This document shows positions 35,393 through 43,793 of a stretch of 64,000 nt of DNA, one piece after another. The position numbers and the translations under genes were made by a program. Each line of letters opens with the position of its first letter. Position 1 is the first letter of the stretch. The notes beneath the pieces are model-generated. The model had not been told where the DNA came from. It did not search any database and worked only from the letters and a program-made list of their open reading frames with translations. The DNA is from an uncultured Aquimarina sp. (GTDB lineage: Bacteria; Bacteroidota; Bacteroidia; Flavobacteriales; Flavobacteriaceae), in assembly GCA_947493035.1 (NCBI GenBank), contig CANLOW010000003.1, forward strand, positions 409,193 to 473,192, given 5' to 3'.

Positions 35393-36745
35393 ATGAATTC
35401 ACTAAGTACTAGTAAGGCTACTAAAATTAACCTTACCGATTTTAAAAGCGTCCAAATGCGAACTTTTCATTTGAGCTGGATTGCTTTCTTTTTATGTTTT
35501 TTCGGATGGTTTGCACATGCACCATTAATGAAATCTACTATTGCTCCTGATTTAGGACTAACTAAAGAACAAACTACAATAGCTTTTATAGCTTCTGTTG
35601 GTGTAACTATTTTTGCTCGTCTAATTATCGGATCTCTTTGTGATAAAATTGGCCCTAGAAAAAGTTACGTTTACTTATTAATTTTTGGAGCCATAGCTGT
35701 TGCTGGTTCTTCTTTTGCAACAACTTGGGAAACTTATTTAATTTCTAGATTAGCTATAGGTGTTATCGGTGCTTCTTTCGTGATCACTCAATACCACACT
35801 TCTGTAATGTTTGCACCAAATGTTATTGGTATCGCAAATGCAACAACAGCTGGTTGGGGTAACCTGGGTGGAGGTGTTACTAACGCCGTTATGCCAATGA
35901 TTGCTTCTGGTGTATTAGCATTTGGTTTAGCCGAAGCTAATTCTCACTGGAGAATAGCAATGTACGTCCCTGCAATCATTATGTTAGTCGTTGCATTCTT
36001 ATACTGGAAATACACTACCGATTCACCAAAAGGAAATTATACTGACTTACCAGAAGAAAGACCACAAGTTAAAAAAGGAGAAAAAGGCCTATTCTTAACT
36101 GCTGCATCTGACAAAAGAGTATGGATATTATTCTTTATGTATGCTGGATGTTTCGGTATGGAGTTATTCGTAACAGGTAAAGCTTCTACTTATTATCAAG
36201 AAAAATTTAGTTTAAGTCAAGAGGCTGCGGGTCTTGTAGTACTTTTCTTCGGAGCTATGAACCTATTTGCGAGGTCTACCGGCGGATGGATTGCTGATAA
36301 ATTTGGTAAAAACTCAGGACTAAATGGACGTGTTAAAATTTTGGTTTACGTAGTTGTAGCTGAGGGTATTGCCTTATTATTATTCTCTCAAATGAATGTA
36401 CTTGGCTTAGCCATTGCATCTATGGTATTTTTCTCTCTATTTGTACAAATGGCAGAAGGAGCTACATACTCTGTAGTACCATTTATCAACCGAAAAGCTT
36501 TAGGTGCCGTATCTGGTATTGTAGGTGCTGGTGGTAATGTAGGTGCTGTATTATACGCACAATACTTGCTAAGAAGTGGATCAAGTCTACAAGAGGCTTT
36601 CTTCGCCTTTGGTTTCATCGTAGCGTCAGTAGGTTTCTTAGGGTTACTTGTAAAATTCACACCTGAAGAAGAACAAGCTGCTAAAGATGAACAACAGAAA
36701 TTAGAAGACTTACAAAAACAAATCGATGCAACTGAAGCCGCTTAG
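35393..36745 (+). CDS. narK: Nitrate/nitrite transporter, MFS family
   Basis: The 450-residue protein has 12 predicted helices and both nitrate-signature segments of the NarK/NNP family: GWGNLGGGVTNAVMPMI in helix 5 and GIVGAGGNVGAVLYAQYLL in helix 11. The family Arg positions lie in FARLIIGSLCDKIGPRKSY and FARSTGGWIADKFG. NarK proteins take up nitrate, exchange nitrate for nitrite, or export nitrite. Placed before nirB, this one probably supplies nitrate or nitrite for assimilation, next to the ABC system of higher affinity. It has its own operator-bearing promoter. Confidence 0.93.
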   Translation: MNSLSTSKATKINLTDFKSVQMRTFHLSWIAFFLCFFGWFAHAPLMKSTIAPDLGLTKEQTTIAFIASVGVTIFARLIIGSLCDKIGPRKSYVYLLIFGAIAVAGSSFATTWETYLISRLAIGVIGASFVITQYHTSVMFAPNVIGIANATTAGWGNLGGGVTNAVMPMIASGVLAFGLAEANSHWRIAMYVPAIIMLVVAFLYWKYTTDSPKGNYTDLPEERPQVKKGEKGLFLTAASDKRVWILFFMYAGCFGMELFVTGKASTYYQEKFSLSQEAAGLVVLFFGAMNLFARSTGGWIADKFGKNSGLNGRVKILVYVVVAEGIALLLFSQMNVLGLAIASMVFFSLFVQMAEGATYSVVPFINRKALGAVSGIVGAGGNVGAVLYAQYLLRSGSSLQEAFFAFGFIVASVGFLGLLVKFTPEEEQAAKDEQQKLEDLQKQIDATEAA

Positions 36746-36780
36746 ATATTTTTGATTAGATATTACCAATAATAAATATT

Positions 36781-36805
36781 TTTACAGTTATCTGTTAACT
36801 GTAAA
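36781..36805 (+). terminator. First hairpin after narK
   Basis: TTTACAGTTA and TAACTGTAAA pair perfectly over 10 bp with a five-base loop, 35 bases after the narK stop. It has no long T-run, and it is followed at once by a stronger hairpin. Confidence 0.45.
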
Positions 36806-36809
36806 AACC

Positions 36810-36841
36810 AAAACCCGGAGAATAATCGTTCTCAGGGTTTT
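36810..36841 (+). terminator. Intrinsic terminator after narK
   Basis: AAAACCC-GGAGAA and TTCTC-AGGGTTTT form a stem with one G-A mismatch and a short loop; the trailing T-rich sequence (TTTTGTCTTTAAT) fits an intrinsic terminator that isolates narK from nirB. Confidence 0.75.
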
Positions 36842-36969
36842 GTCTTTAATAACTAATTCATAAGTGAATTCAATAATTCATAAAATAATTAAATAAAAGA
36901 TAACTCAAACGCTTAAAAAATAGCAACTACTTAATAATTATTCTAAATACGTATAACTAGTTACACACC

Positions 36970-36985
36970 TAAGTATTTATACGTA
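36970..36985. promoter_or_regulatory. 7-2-7 operator upstream of nirB
   Basis: TAAGTAT-TT-ATACGTA is a 7-2-7 inverted repeat overlapping the -7 box by two bases. A further half-site, TACGTAT at 36948-36954, forms a weaker 7-2-7 element centred 28.5 bp upstream of the -7 box. Both placements match those at the porin and PilJ-domain genes. Confidence 0.65.
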
Positions 36986-36991
36986 TTTTTG
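36984..36991 (+). promoter_or_regulatory. -7 box of nirB
   Basis: TATTTTTG matches TAnnTTTG, 20 bases before the ATG at 37012. Confidence 0.65.
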
Positions 36992-37011
36992 TTCCGAATA
37001 AATACATCCCT

Positions 37012-39534
37012 ATGAAGCATATAATCGTTATTGGTAATGGAATGGTGGGATACAAATTTTGCGAAAAATTAGTAGCCCTTCCTAACTATTCAGATTTTAA
37101 ACTAACTGTTTTTGGTGAAGAACCACGTAGAGCTTACGACCGTGTTCACTTAAGTGAATTTTATGACGGTAAAACAGCTGAGGATTTGAGTATGTCCACT
37201 GCCTCTTGGTACGAAGAAAATAATATTGATCTTCATGTATCTGAAATGATCACTGAAGTTGATCGCGAAAATAAAACCGTAGCAAATCATAGAGGTGATA
37301 AATACAATTACGACACATTAGTATTCGCATCTGGCTCTTCGGCTTTTGTTCCTCCAATACAAGGGATTGAAAAAGAAGGTGTATTCGTGTATCGTACTAT
37401 AGAGGATTTAGAAGCTACTGAAACTTATGCTAAAAAGTTAAAAGCTGAAGGTAAAACTGAGGCTGCTGTATTAGGTGGAGGTCTTTTAGGACTTGAAGCT
37501 GCTAATGCTGTTAAAAACTTAGGATTAAATGCTCATGTAGTAGAGTTTGCTCCTAGATTGATGCCAAGACAATTGGATCAAGGAGGTAGTGATATGCTAC
37601 AATCTAAAATTGAAGATCTTGGTTTAAAAGTTCACCTATCTAAACAAACTCAATTTTTACAAGGTGATAAAGCTATCGAAGGATTACAATATGTTGATGA
37701 CACTGAACTAAAAGTTGATATGCTAGTGGTATCTGCTGGTATTCGTCCTCGTGATGAAGTTGCTAAGGAATGTGGATTAGAAATTGGGACACGTGGTGGT
37801 ATTGTAGTTAACAATAAAATGGAAACTAGTGATCCCAACATTTATGCTATTGGAGAGTGTGCTTTGTTAAACAGTATGATTTACGGTCTTGTAGCTCCTG
37901 GTTACGATATGGCTGAAGTTGTCGTGCAACAAATCAATGGAAATGCTGAAGCAGAAATGCCTTCTGCTATAGATATGTCTACAGTACTTAAACTGATAGG
38001 TACAGATGTAGCAAGTTTTGGAGACGCCTTAAATTTTGCTAAAGAAGAGGTTGACGAAATTACTTTCGAAAACAAACGTACTGGAATTTATAAAAAAATT
38101 AATGTAACTAAAGATGGCTCTAAGCTTTTAGGAGGAATCTTAGTTGGAGACTCATCTGATTACAACTCTTTATATCAAATTTACATTAACGGAATGAAAC
38201 TTCCTGAAAACCCTGAAGACCTTATTTTAGGATCTCGTGGAGGTGAAGATGGAGGTTTATTAGGTGATGTTATGGATCTTCCTGACGATGCCCAAATCTG
38301 TTCTTGTGAAAGTGTTACCAAAGGTCAAATTTGTGGCGCTATCGAAAGTGGTGAAGCTAATGATCTTGCCGATGTTGTTTCTTGCACAAAAGCTGGTACT
38401 GGTTGTGGTGGTTGTAAACCAATGGTTAAAGACCTTGTTGATGCAACATTGAAATCTTTAGGACGTGAAGTTAAAGATTCTGTTTGCGAGCATTTTGATC
38501 AAAATCGTCAAGAATTGTATAGCCTTATTCAGGTTAAAGGTTACACAGCTTTTGATGAAGTATTAGATAATCATGGAAATGGTGGACATGGTTGTGAATT
38601 ATGTAAGCCTTTAGTTGCTTCGTTAATGGCAACAATACATGCTGATACAGCCAATAAAGAAGATACTATCCAAGATTCTAATGATAGATTTCTTGCTAAC
38701 ATTCAACGTAATGGAACTTATTCAGTAGTACCTCGTATTCCGGGAGGAGAAATTACCCCGGATAAGTTAATTGCACTTGGTGAAATTGCTAAAAAGTACG
38801 ACTTATATACTAAAGTTACTGGTGGTGTTCGTATAGATATGTTCGGTGCTACATTAAATCAATTACCACTAATTTGGAAAGAATTAGTAGAACACGGTTT
38901 TGAAAGTGGTCATGCTTATGGTAAATCATTACGTACTGTAAAGACTTGTGTAGGTTCTACATGGTGTCGCTACGGAATGGACGAAAGTGTTAGTTTTGGT
39001 ATTGAACTAGAAAACAGATATAGAGGAATGCGTTCACCTCATAAGATTAAGGGAGGAGTTTCTGGATGTATCCGCGAATGTGCTGAGGCACGTGGTAAAG
39101 ATTTCGGATTAATTGCTGTTGATGGTGGTTGGAACCTTTATGTTGGTGGTAATGGTGGTGCTACTCCAAGACATGCTGAATTATTAGCAGAACAAATCGA
39201 TAACGAAACTGTAATAAAATATTTAGACCGTTATTTAATGTTCTATATGCGTACTGCAAAACCTTTACAACGTACCGCTGCTTGGCAAGATCGTTTAGAA
39301 GGAGGTATAGAATACTTGAAACAAGTAATTATTGAAGATTCTTTAGGAATCGCCGATGATTTAGATAAAGAAATGCAAACTCTTGTTAATAAGTTTGAGT
39401 GTGAGTGGACTCAAGCAATTAATGACCCTGAGATGATGAAGCGTTTCAATCATTTTGTAAACTCAGAAGACGATGATGATAATTTAGTTTTCGTTCCTCT
39501 AAGGGATCAAAAAATGCCAGAACCTTGGAAGTAA
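37012..39534 (+). CDS. nirB: Assimilatory nitrite reductase (NADH) large subunit
   Basis: The 840-residue protein has the full NirB order. Residues 1-300 form the FAD/NAD(P)H oxidoreductase (VIGNGMVGYKFCEKL, GGGLLGLEAANAV, IYAIGECA). Two BFD-like [2Fe-2S] regions follow at about 425-530 (ICSCESVTKGQIC, CTKAGTGCGGC, then HGCELC). The C-terminal siroheme/[4Fe-4S] reductase domain has Cys646, Cys652, Cys686 and Cys690 in the patterns TCVGSTWC and GCIRECAEA. It reduces nitrite to ammonium with NADH in the cytoplasm, with NirD as partner. All cofactor cysteines look intact. It is controlled from an operator-bearing promoter. Confidence 0.96.
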   Translation: MKHIIVIGNGMVGYKFCEKLVALPNYSDFKLTVFGEEPRRAYDRVHLSEFYDGKTAEDLSMSTASWYEENNIDLHVSEMITEVDRENKTVANHRGDKYNYDTLVFASGSSAFVPPIQGIEKEGVFVYRTIEDLEATETYAKKLKAEGKTEAAVLGGGLLGLEAANAVKNLGLNAHVVEFAPRLMPRQLDQGGSDMLQSKIEDLGLKVHLSKQTQFLQGDKAIEGLQYVDDTELKVDMLVVSAGIRPRDEVAKECGLEIGTRGGIVVNNKMETSDPNIYAIGECALLNSMIYGLVAPGYDMAEVVVQQINGNAEAEMPSAIDMSTVLKLIGTDVASFGDALNFAKEEVDEITFENKRTGIYKKINVTKDGSKLLGGILVGDSSDYNSLYQIYINGMKLPENPEDLILGSRGGEDGGLLGDVMDLPDDAQICSCESVTKGQICGAIESGEANDLADVVSCTKAGTGCGGCKPMVKDLVDATLKSLGREVKDSVCEHFDQNRQELYSLIQVKGYTAFDEVLDNHGNGGHGCELCKPLVASLMATIHADTANKEDTIQDSNDRFLANIQRNGTYSVVPRIPGGEITPDKLIALGEIAKKYDLYTKVTGGVRIDMFGATLNQLPLIWKELVEHGFESGHAYGKSLRTVKTCVGSTWCRYGMDESVSFGIELENRYRGMRSPHKIKGGVSGCIRECAEARGKDFGLIAVDGGWNLYVGGNGGATPRHAELLAEQIDNETVIKYLDRYLMFYMRTAKPLQRTAAWQDRLEGGIEYLKQVIIEDSLGIADDLDKEMQTLVNKFECEWTQAINDPEMMKRFNHFVNSEDDDDNLVFVPLRDQKMPEPWK

Positions 39535-39535
39535 A

Positions 39536-39549
39536 CCGATAGCTATCGG
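39536..39549. repeat. Perfect 14-bp palindrome CCGATAGCTATCGG
   Basis: This G+C-rich palindrome starts one base after the nirB stop codon. Its composition is unlike the surroundings. It may be a dispersed repeat or the base of a 3'-end structure. Confidence 0.55.
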
Positions 39550-39574
39550 AACGAGGTATAGTTAGTAGTACCTT

Positions 39575-39631
39575 GTAGTGTTGCACTTTACTGATTTCAG
39601 CGTATATAAAACAGCAACAGTGTAGCACTAC
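39575..39631. repeat. Wobble-paired inverted repeat between nirB and nirD
   Basis: GTAGTGTTGCACT (39575-39587) and AGTGTAGCACTAC (39619-39631) pair at all 13 positions if two G-U pairs are allowed, around a 31-base loop. The asymmetry of the wobbles means the fold is stable only as RNA from the plus strand. It could slow read-through from nirB to nirD or be a decayed mobile palindrome. Confidence 0.5.
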
Positions 39632-39672
39632 TTTTCCAAGATTATTGTTCATTATATTAGTACTCAAAAAAC

Positions 39673-40050
39673 ATGGAAAACATTTTAGATAATTATAAGA
39701 CAGTAGATACCAATGACGTAAAAGTATGGTTTGAAGCTGCAAAAGCATCAAATTTCCCTAAAGATGGAGGGGCTTGTATCAAATACAAAAACAAACAAAT
39801 TGCTGTTTTTAACTTTGCTCGTGAAGGTAAATGGTATGCTTGTCAAAACCTTTGCCCACACAAAATGGAAATGGTATTAAGTAGAGGTATGATCGGAGAC
39901 GATAAAGGGATTCCTAAAGTTGCTTGTCCTTTACATAAAAAAACATTCTCTTTAGAAAATGGAGAAAACTTAAATGGTGATATGGATGCCATTGCTACAT
40001 ATCCTGTAAAGATAGAAAACGACGTTGTTTATGTAGGTTTTACTGAGTAA
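39673..40050 (+). CDS. nirD: Nitrite reductase (NADH) small subunit, Rieske type
   Basis: The 125-residue protein has an intact Rieske [2Fe-2S] site: Cys61-x-His63 (NLCPHKM) and Cys85-x2-His88 (ACPLHKKTF). Many NirD proteins lack these ligands, so this belongs to the iron-sulfur-binding subgroup. It works with NirB to reduce nitrite in the cytoplasm. The 138-bp gap from nirB is unusually long for a tightly coupled pair and contains two inverted repeats. A terminator follows. Confidence 0.92.
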   Translation: MENILDNYKTVDTNDVKVWFEAAKASNFPKDGGACIKYKNKQIAVFNFAREGKWYACQNLCPHKMEMVLSRGMIGDDKGIPKVACPLHKKTFSLENGENLNGDMDAIATYPVKIENDVVYVGFTE

Positions 40051-40107
40051 GTAAAATAATCAATAACACTGTTACCAACTATTTATTTACATAAATATTG
40101 ATATCTA

Positions 40108-40133
40108 AAAGGTTGCCTTACGGCAGCCTTTTT
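40108..40133 (+). terminator. Intrinsic terminator after nirD
   Basis: AAAGGTTGCC and GGCAGCCTTT form a 10-bp stem (one G-T wobble) with a four-base loop and a T-run, 58 bases after the nirD stop. Confidence 0.85.
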
Positions 40134-40207
40134 ACTTTCCACTTAACAAGGTTTTCTCTAAAATAAAACAAAGCTTTACCGCTAAAAGCCTTTAAACAAA
40201 AGATTCT

Positions 40208-40215
40208 TAAATTTG
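40208..40215 (+). promoter_or_regulatory. -7 box TAAATTTG before the DUF4202 gene
   Basis: TAAATTTG matches TAnnTTTG and ends four bases before the ATG at 40220, the same tight arrangement as in front of uvrB. No 7-2-7 palindrome is present here, unlike the other nitrate promoters. Confidence 0.45.
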
Positions 40216-40219
40216 TATT

Positions 40220-40804
40220 ATGGATATGGAATTACTTAAAAAGACTTTTGTAGCTATAGATGCAGCAAATAGTAAAGACCCTAATAAAGAGATTATAGAT
40301 AATAAAGAATTACCAAAAGAACTTATCTATGGTCAACGCATGAGTGAAATGCTAGATATGTTCAAACCAAATGCAACCGATATTTTAAAAATTGCTGTAA
40401 GAGCTCAACATATTTGCCGATGGGAAAGCCCTCGCTCTAATTACCCAATGAATCGAAAAGGCTACCTTTTATGGCGTTCCGAATTAAAGAAGTTTCACGC
40501 AGTAAAAACAGGAGAAATCATGACCGAACTCGGTTATGACCATAAGTCGATAGAAGCTGTTAGTTTTTTACTTCAAAAAAAACAGTTAAAGCGTAATGAG
40601 GAAACTCAGTGCCTGGAAGATGTTGTATGCCTTGTTTTTTTAAAACATTACTATGAAGCTTTCCGTATTAAACATACGGATGAAAAAGTAATCGATATTG
40701 TACAAAAAACTTGGAAAAAAATGTCTAAAAAAGGTCATGCCGCAGCATTACAAATACAATATACAGAAAAAGGTCTTTCTTTAATTCAACAAGCACTCGC
40801 TTAA
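40220..40804 (+). CDS. DUF4202 family protein
   Basis: The 194-residue cytoplasmic protein matches the DUF4202 family: IYGQRMSEMLDMFKPNATD, AVRAQHICRWESPRSNYPMNRKGYLLWR and GYDHKSIEAVSFLLQKKQL, with conserved His, Arg and Trp residues in an HD-like helical setting. The function is not known; members often occur beside nitrate or sulfur assimilation genes. The gene ends 3 bp before the histidine kinase gene, so the two form one unit. It may modify or assist the kinase, but that is a guess from position. Confidence 0.85.
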   Translation: MDMELLKKTFVAIDAANSKDPNKEIIDNKELPKELIYGQRMSEMLDMFKPNATDILKIAVRAQHICRWESPRSNYPMNRKGYLLWRSELKKFHAVKTGEIMTELGYDHKSIEAVSFLLQKKQLKRNEETQCLEDVVCLVFLKHYYEAFRIKHTDEKVIDIVQKTWKKMSKKGHAAALQIQYTEKGLSLIQQALA

Positions 40805-40807
40805 ACC

Positions 40808-42601
40808 ATGACAGAAACTTTAGATAAAAAGACATTTAACTCCATAAGAAAGATCTATATGATCGCTTTGGGATTAATTGCTTTCTTAGTACTTCTTAGC
40901 CAAATATTCATACAAGGCGCATTGTCTAGAAATGATTATGATGCAACTATCATCAATATTGCAGGTAGGCAACGTATGCTAAGTCAAAAAATTAGCAAAA
41001 CTATTTTACTTTGGAATTCTCCTTTAGAAATCACACGTGACAACAACAAAGAACTGGAAGAAGATACTAATCAATGGAAACAAGCTCACTTTTTACTAAA
41101 AAATAACCTTAAAAGTTTAGATCATTCACCAGGAAAAAGACAACTACAAGAGAAGTTCGAAAAAGTCGATATTCAAATCAATCGACTAGTAGATCTTTCT
41201 CAAAAGATTCAAGATAAGATTGGTTCAGACGAAGTCGAAACGAAGAAAAACATTAAAGAATTCTTACTTGCTGAACCTGAGTTTCTAAAAAACATGAACG
41301 ATTATGTTAATATTTATGAAACTTATGCTGAGGATAAAGTAGGCCAAATAAAAACTCTAGAGCTAACTACATTTGCTTTAGTCCTTTTTATATTAATAGC
41401 TGAAATATTCCTTCTCTTCAAACCTGCAGCTAGAAAAATGCAAAATACCTTGAAGCAGCTTATCAATAGTAATGAAAAGGCAGTTACTATGGCTAATCGA
41501 GCTAATTTAGCGGTAAAACAAAAGAACGAAACCTTAGAAGAATTACAACTACTTCAAAAAGCAATCAACCAAACGCTATTATTTGCACGTATTGATAAAA
41601 AAGGGGGTATTATCTCTGCAGGAAAACGCATGAATGATATGATTGCCAAACAGCCCAATCAAAATCATGTGATTTATGAAAACCTAGGACTATCAGAAAG
41701 TAACTTAAGAGAGCTTCAAGGGCTTATTGATTCAAAAAAAGGAAATATACTGAATCATGAATATGCTGTTTCCATAAAGAACAGTGATATAAAGTGGTTA
41801 GATATATCTGTTTTCCCGATAATCAAAAATGAAGGTGTTACTGAATACCTTATGGTATGTTTAGATATCTCGAAACGAAGAAAGGCTCAAGAAAATATTG
41901 AAGCTCTTAGAGAAGAAAAATTGAAAAACGAAACTGCTTTACAAAAATCTAAAGCAAGCCTTATCGTCGAAGCACAAGAAGAAGAAAGAAAGCGTATTGC
42001 TAAAGATATCCATGATAGTATTGGTCAAATGTTAACTGCTTTAAAATTCAATATAGAATCTTTAAACCTCAACAATACAGAATCGTTACCTGATAAAATA
42101 AATATTTTAAAAGAACAGACTCGAAATATAATCTTAGGAGTGCGTATGGCTACTTTTAACCTTACTCCTCCCGAATTATTAGATTATGGAATTGTAACTG
42201 CTATCAATAAAATGGTAACTCAACTAAATAAATTCAGCAAAGCTGAAATTATATTTTCTAATGATGCTTCGAAAGAGCTACGCTTTGACACATTAGTTGA
42301 AACAAATCTATATAGAGTTACTCAAGAAAGTATAAATAACGCCATAAAGTATTCTAAAGCTCCATATATCATAGTATCTATGAAGACTAGTGAAGAAATG
42401 TTGAGTATTACTGTTACTGACAATGGTAAGGGCTTTGACAAAAATAAAATAGCCAAAAAACCTAAAGGTGGTTCTGAAGGCGGTATGGGACTATTCTTTA
42501 TGAAAGAACGTATGGAATATATTAACGGCCGTATTTTTATTAATTCGCAACCTGGTAATGGTACCCGAGTAGTTATCAATATGCCTTTAATTAATATTTA
42601 A
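40808..42601 (+). CDS. PilJ-sensor histidine kinase, NarX-like
   Basis: The 597-residue protein has helix 1 at about 14-36, a periplasmic PilJ-type sensor with NIAGRQRMLSQKISKTILLW near residue 49, and helix 2 at about 178-200. A coiled linker, a PAS-like domain (about 240-355) and a HisKA_3/HATPase module follow. The phospho-acceptor His is about residue 402 in RIAKDIHDSIGQ; ATP-binding boxes are VTQESINNAIKYS, VTDNGKGFD and GMGLFFMKERM. HisKA_3 kinases pair with LuxR-type response regulators, and NarX/NarQ have a similar layout and P-box. It is therefore the likely sensor of nitrate or nitrite for the response regulator at 33045. Its stop is four bases from the convergent moeA stop. Confidence 0.88.
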   Translation: MTETLDKKTFNSIRKIYMIALGLIAFLVLLSQIFIQGALSRNDYDATIINIAGRQRMLSQKISKTILLWNSPLEITRDNNKELEEDTNQWKQAHFLLKNNLKSLDHSPGKRQLQEKFEKVDIQINRLVDLSQKIQDKIGSDEVETKKNIKEFLLAEPEFLKNMNDYVNIYETYAEDKVGQIKTLELTTFALVLFILIAEIFLLFKPAARKMQNTLKQLINSNEKAVTMANRANLAVKQKNETLEELQLLQKAINQTLLFARIDKKGGIISAGKRMNDMIAKQPNQNHVIYENLGLSESNLRELQGLIDSKKGNILNHEYAVSIKNSDIKWLDISVFPIIKNEGVTEYLMVCLDISKRRKAQENIEALREEKLKNETALQKSKASLIVEAQEEERKRIAKDIHDSIGQMLTALKFNIESLNLNNTESLPDKINILKEQTRNIILGVRMATFNLTPPELLDYGIVTAINKMVTQLNKFSKAEIIFSNDASKELRFDTLVETNLYRVTQESINNAIKYSKAPYIIVSMKTSEEMLSITVTDNGKGFDKNKIAKKPKGGSEGGMGLFFMKERMEYINGRIFINSQPGNGTRVVINMPLINI

Positions 42602-42605
42602 ATTA

Positions 42606-43781
42606 CTAAAACAAGATAACCTCAACGGAGTCATTTTTCTTTAGCTCCTCACTAAATTCAGGAAGATAGATATATGCATTCGCATCTATAAATGCTGAAA
42701 TCATAGCAGAACTTTGCTGATGCATTACTGTCACCTCTTTACCTTCAACAACTGCTTTTAAAAATTGAGCTCTAATTCCTTTTACCATATAATCATGAGA
42801 AATAGATAGATGCTTTCTGTTTAAATGAATATCGCTATATCCTATATACTTCTTAAGTAATGGAAGAACATACATGTAATAGCAAGTTAATGCCGAAGCT
42901 GGATTACCCGGTAATCCAAAAACAAAACTGTTATTGTTTTTACCAAAAAATAAGGGTTTACCTGGCTTTTGCTTGATTTTGTAGAATAATTCTTTTGTAC
43001 CTAGAGATTTCAAAGCTTTCCCAACAAAATCGTAATCACCAACAGAAATACCTCCACTAACTAAAACTACATCATTAACACTTAAAGCATTTTGTAAAGT
43101 TTTCTTAGTAGCTTCATAATTATCTTCTACCTTTAAAACAGTAATGTCTTTAATACCAAGTTTAAGAAGCTCTGATTTTAATAAAATAGAATTACTCTCA
43201 TATATTTTCCCATCTTGATAAGGAGTATTTATATCTATCAGTTCACTGCCTGTTACGACTATAGCAACCTTTGGTTTACTATATACCTTCACCTCATTTA
43301 CCCCTACACTAACTAAATAACTTAAGGCAGCTGGATTAAGATATGTCTTAGGCAATACTACTTCTTGTCCCACGGTACACTGTTCTCCTTTGGGTCTTAT
43401 GTTTTGTTCTATAATTGGCGATTCTTGTAAAGAAATTTTAGCATCATCAAGGCGATTGACTTTTTCTTGCATAACCACAGCATTAGCTGTTTTAGGGACT
43501 GAAGCCCCTGTAAAAATACGAATAGCCTCTCCTGGTTTCAATTCGTAACTATGCGAATCACCTGCTTTTATTTCTCCTTTAAGTATATACTTATCAATAT
43601 TCGGCAAGATATTTATAGCATATCCATCCATTGCAGATTGACGAAATGGCGGCATGTTTATCTTCGAAATAGCCGTTTCTGCTAAAACGTAACCTAAAGC
43701 TTCTGTAATTGGTATCGATATAACATCACCACACACAGCATTACCTTCAATAATTTGTAATGCCTCTCCTACTGATATCAT
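42606..43781 (-). CDS. moeA: Molybdopterin molybdenumtransferase
   Basis: The 391-residue protein is MoeA of normal length. Blocks include LGYVLAETAISKINMPPFRQ, SAMDGYAI, GEAIRIFTGASVPKTANAVVMQ, the MogA-like domain KVAIVVTGSELI, SGGISVGDYDFV and FGLPGNPASALTCYYMYVLP. It inserts molybdate into adenylated molybdopterin in the cytoplasm. The cofactor is required by assimilatory nitrate reductase, which explains its place at the edge of the nitrate cluster. It follows the coiled-coil protein gene by 12 bp and so shares its transcript. Confidence 0.94.
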   Translation of the reverse strand: MISVGEALQIIEGNAVCGDVISIPITEALGYVLAETAISKINMPPFRQSAMDGYAINILPNIDKYILKGEIKAGDSHSYELKPGEAIRIFTGASVPKTANAVVMQEKVNRLDDAKISLQESPIIEQNIRPKGEQCTVGQEVVLPKTYLNPAALSYLVSVGVNEVKVYSKPKVAIVVTGSELIDINTPYQDGKIYESNSILLKSELLKLGIKDITVLKVEDNYEATKKTLQNALSVNDVVLVSGGISVGDYDFVGKALKSLGTKELFYKIKQKPGKPLFFGKNNNSFVFGLPGNPASALTCYYMYVLPLLKKYIGYSDIHLNRKHLSISHDYMVKGIRAQFLKAVVEGKEVTVMHQQSSAMISAFIDANAYIYLPEFSEELKKNDSVEVILF

Positions 43782-43793
43782 CGGTTTATATCT

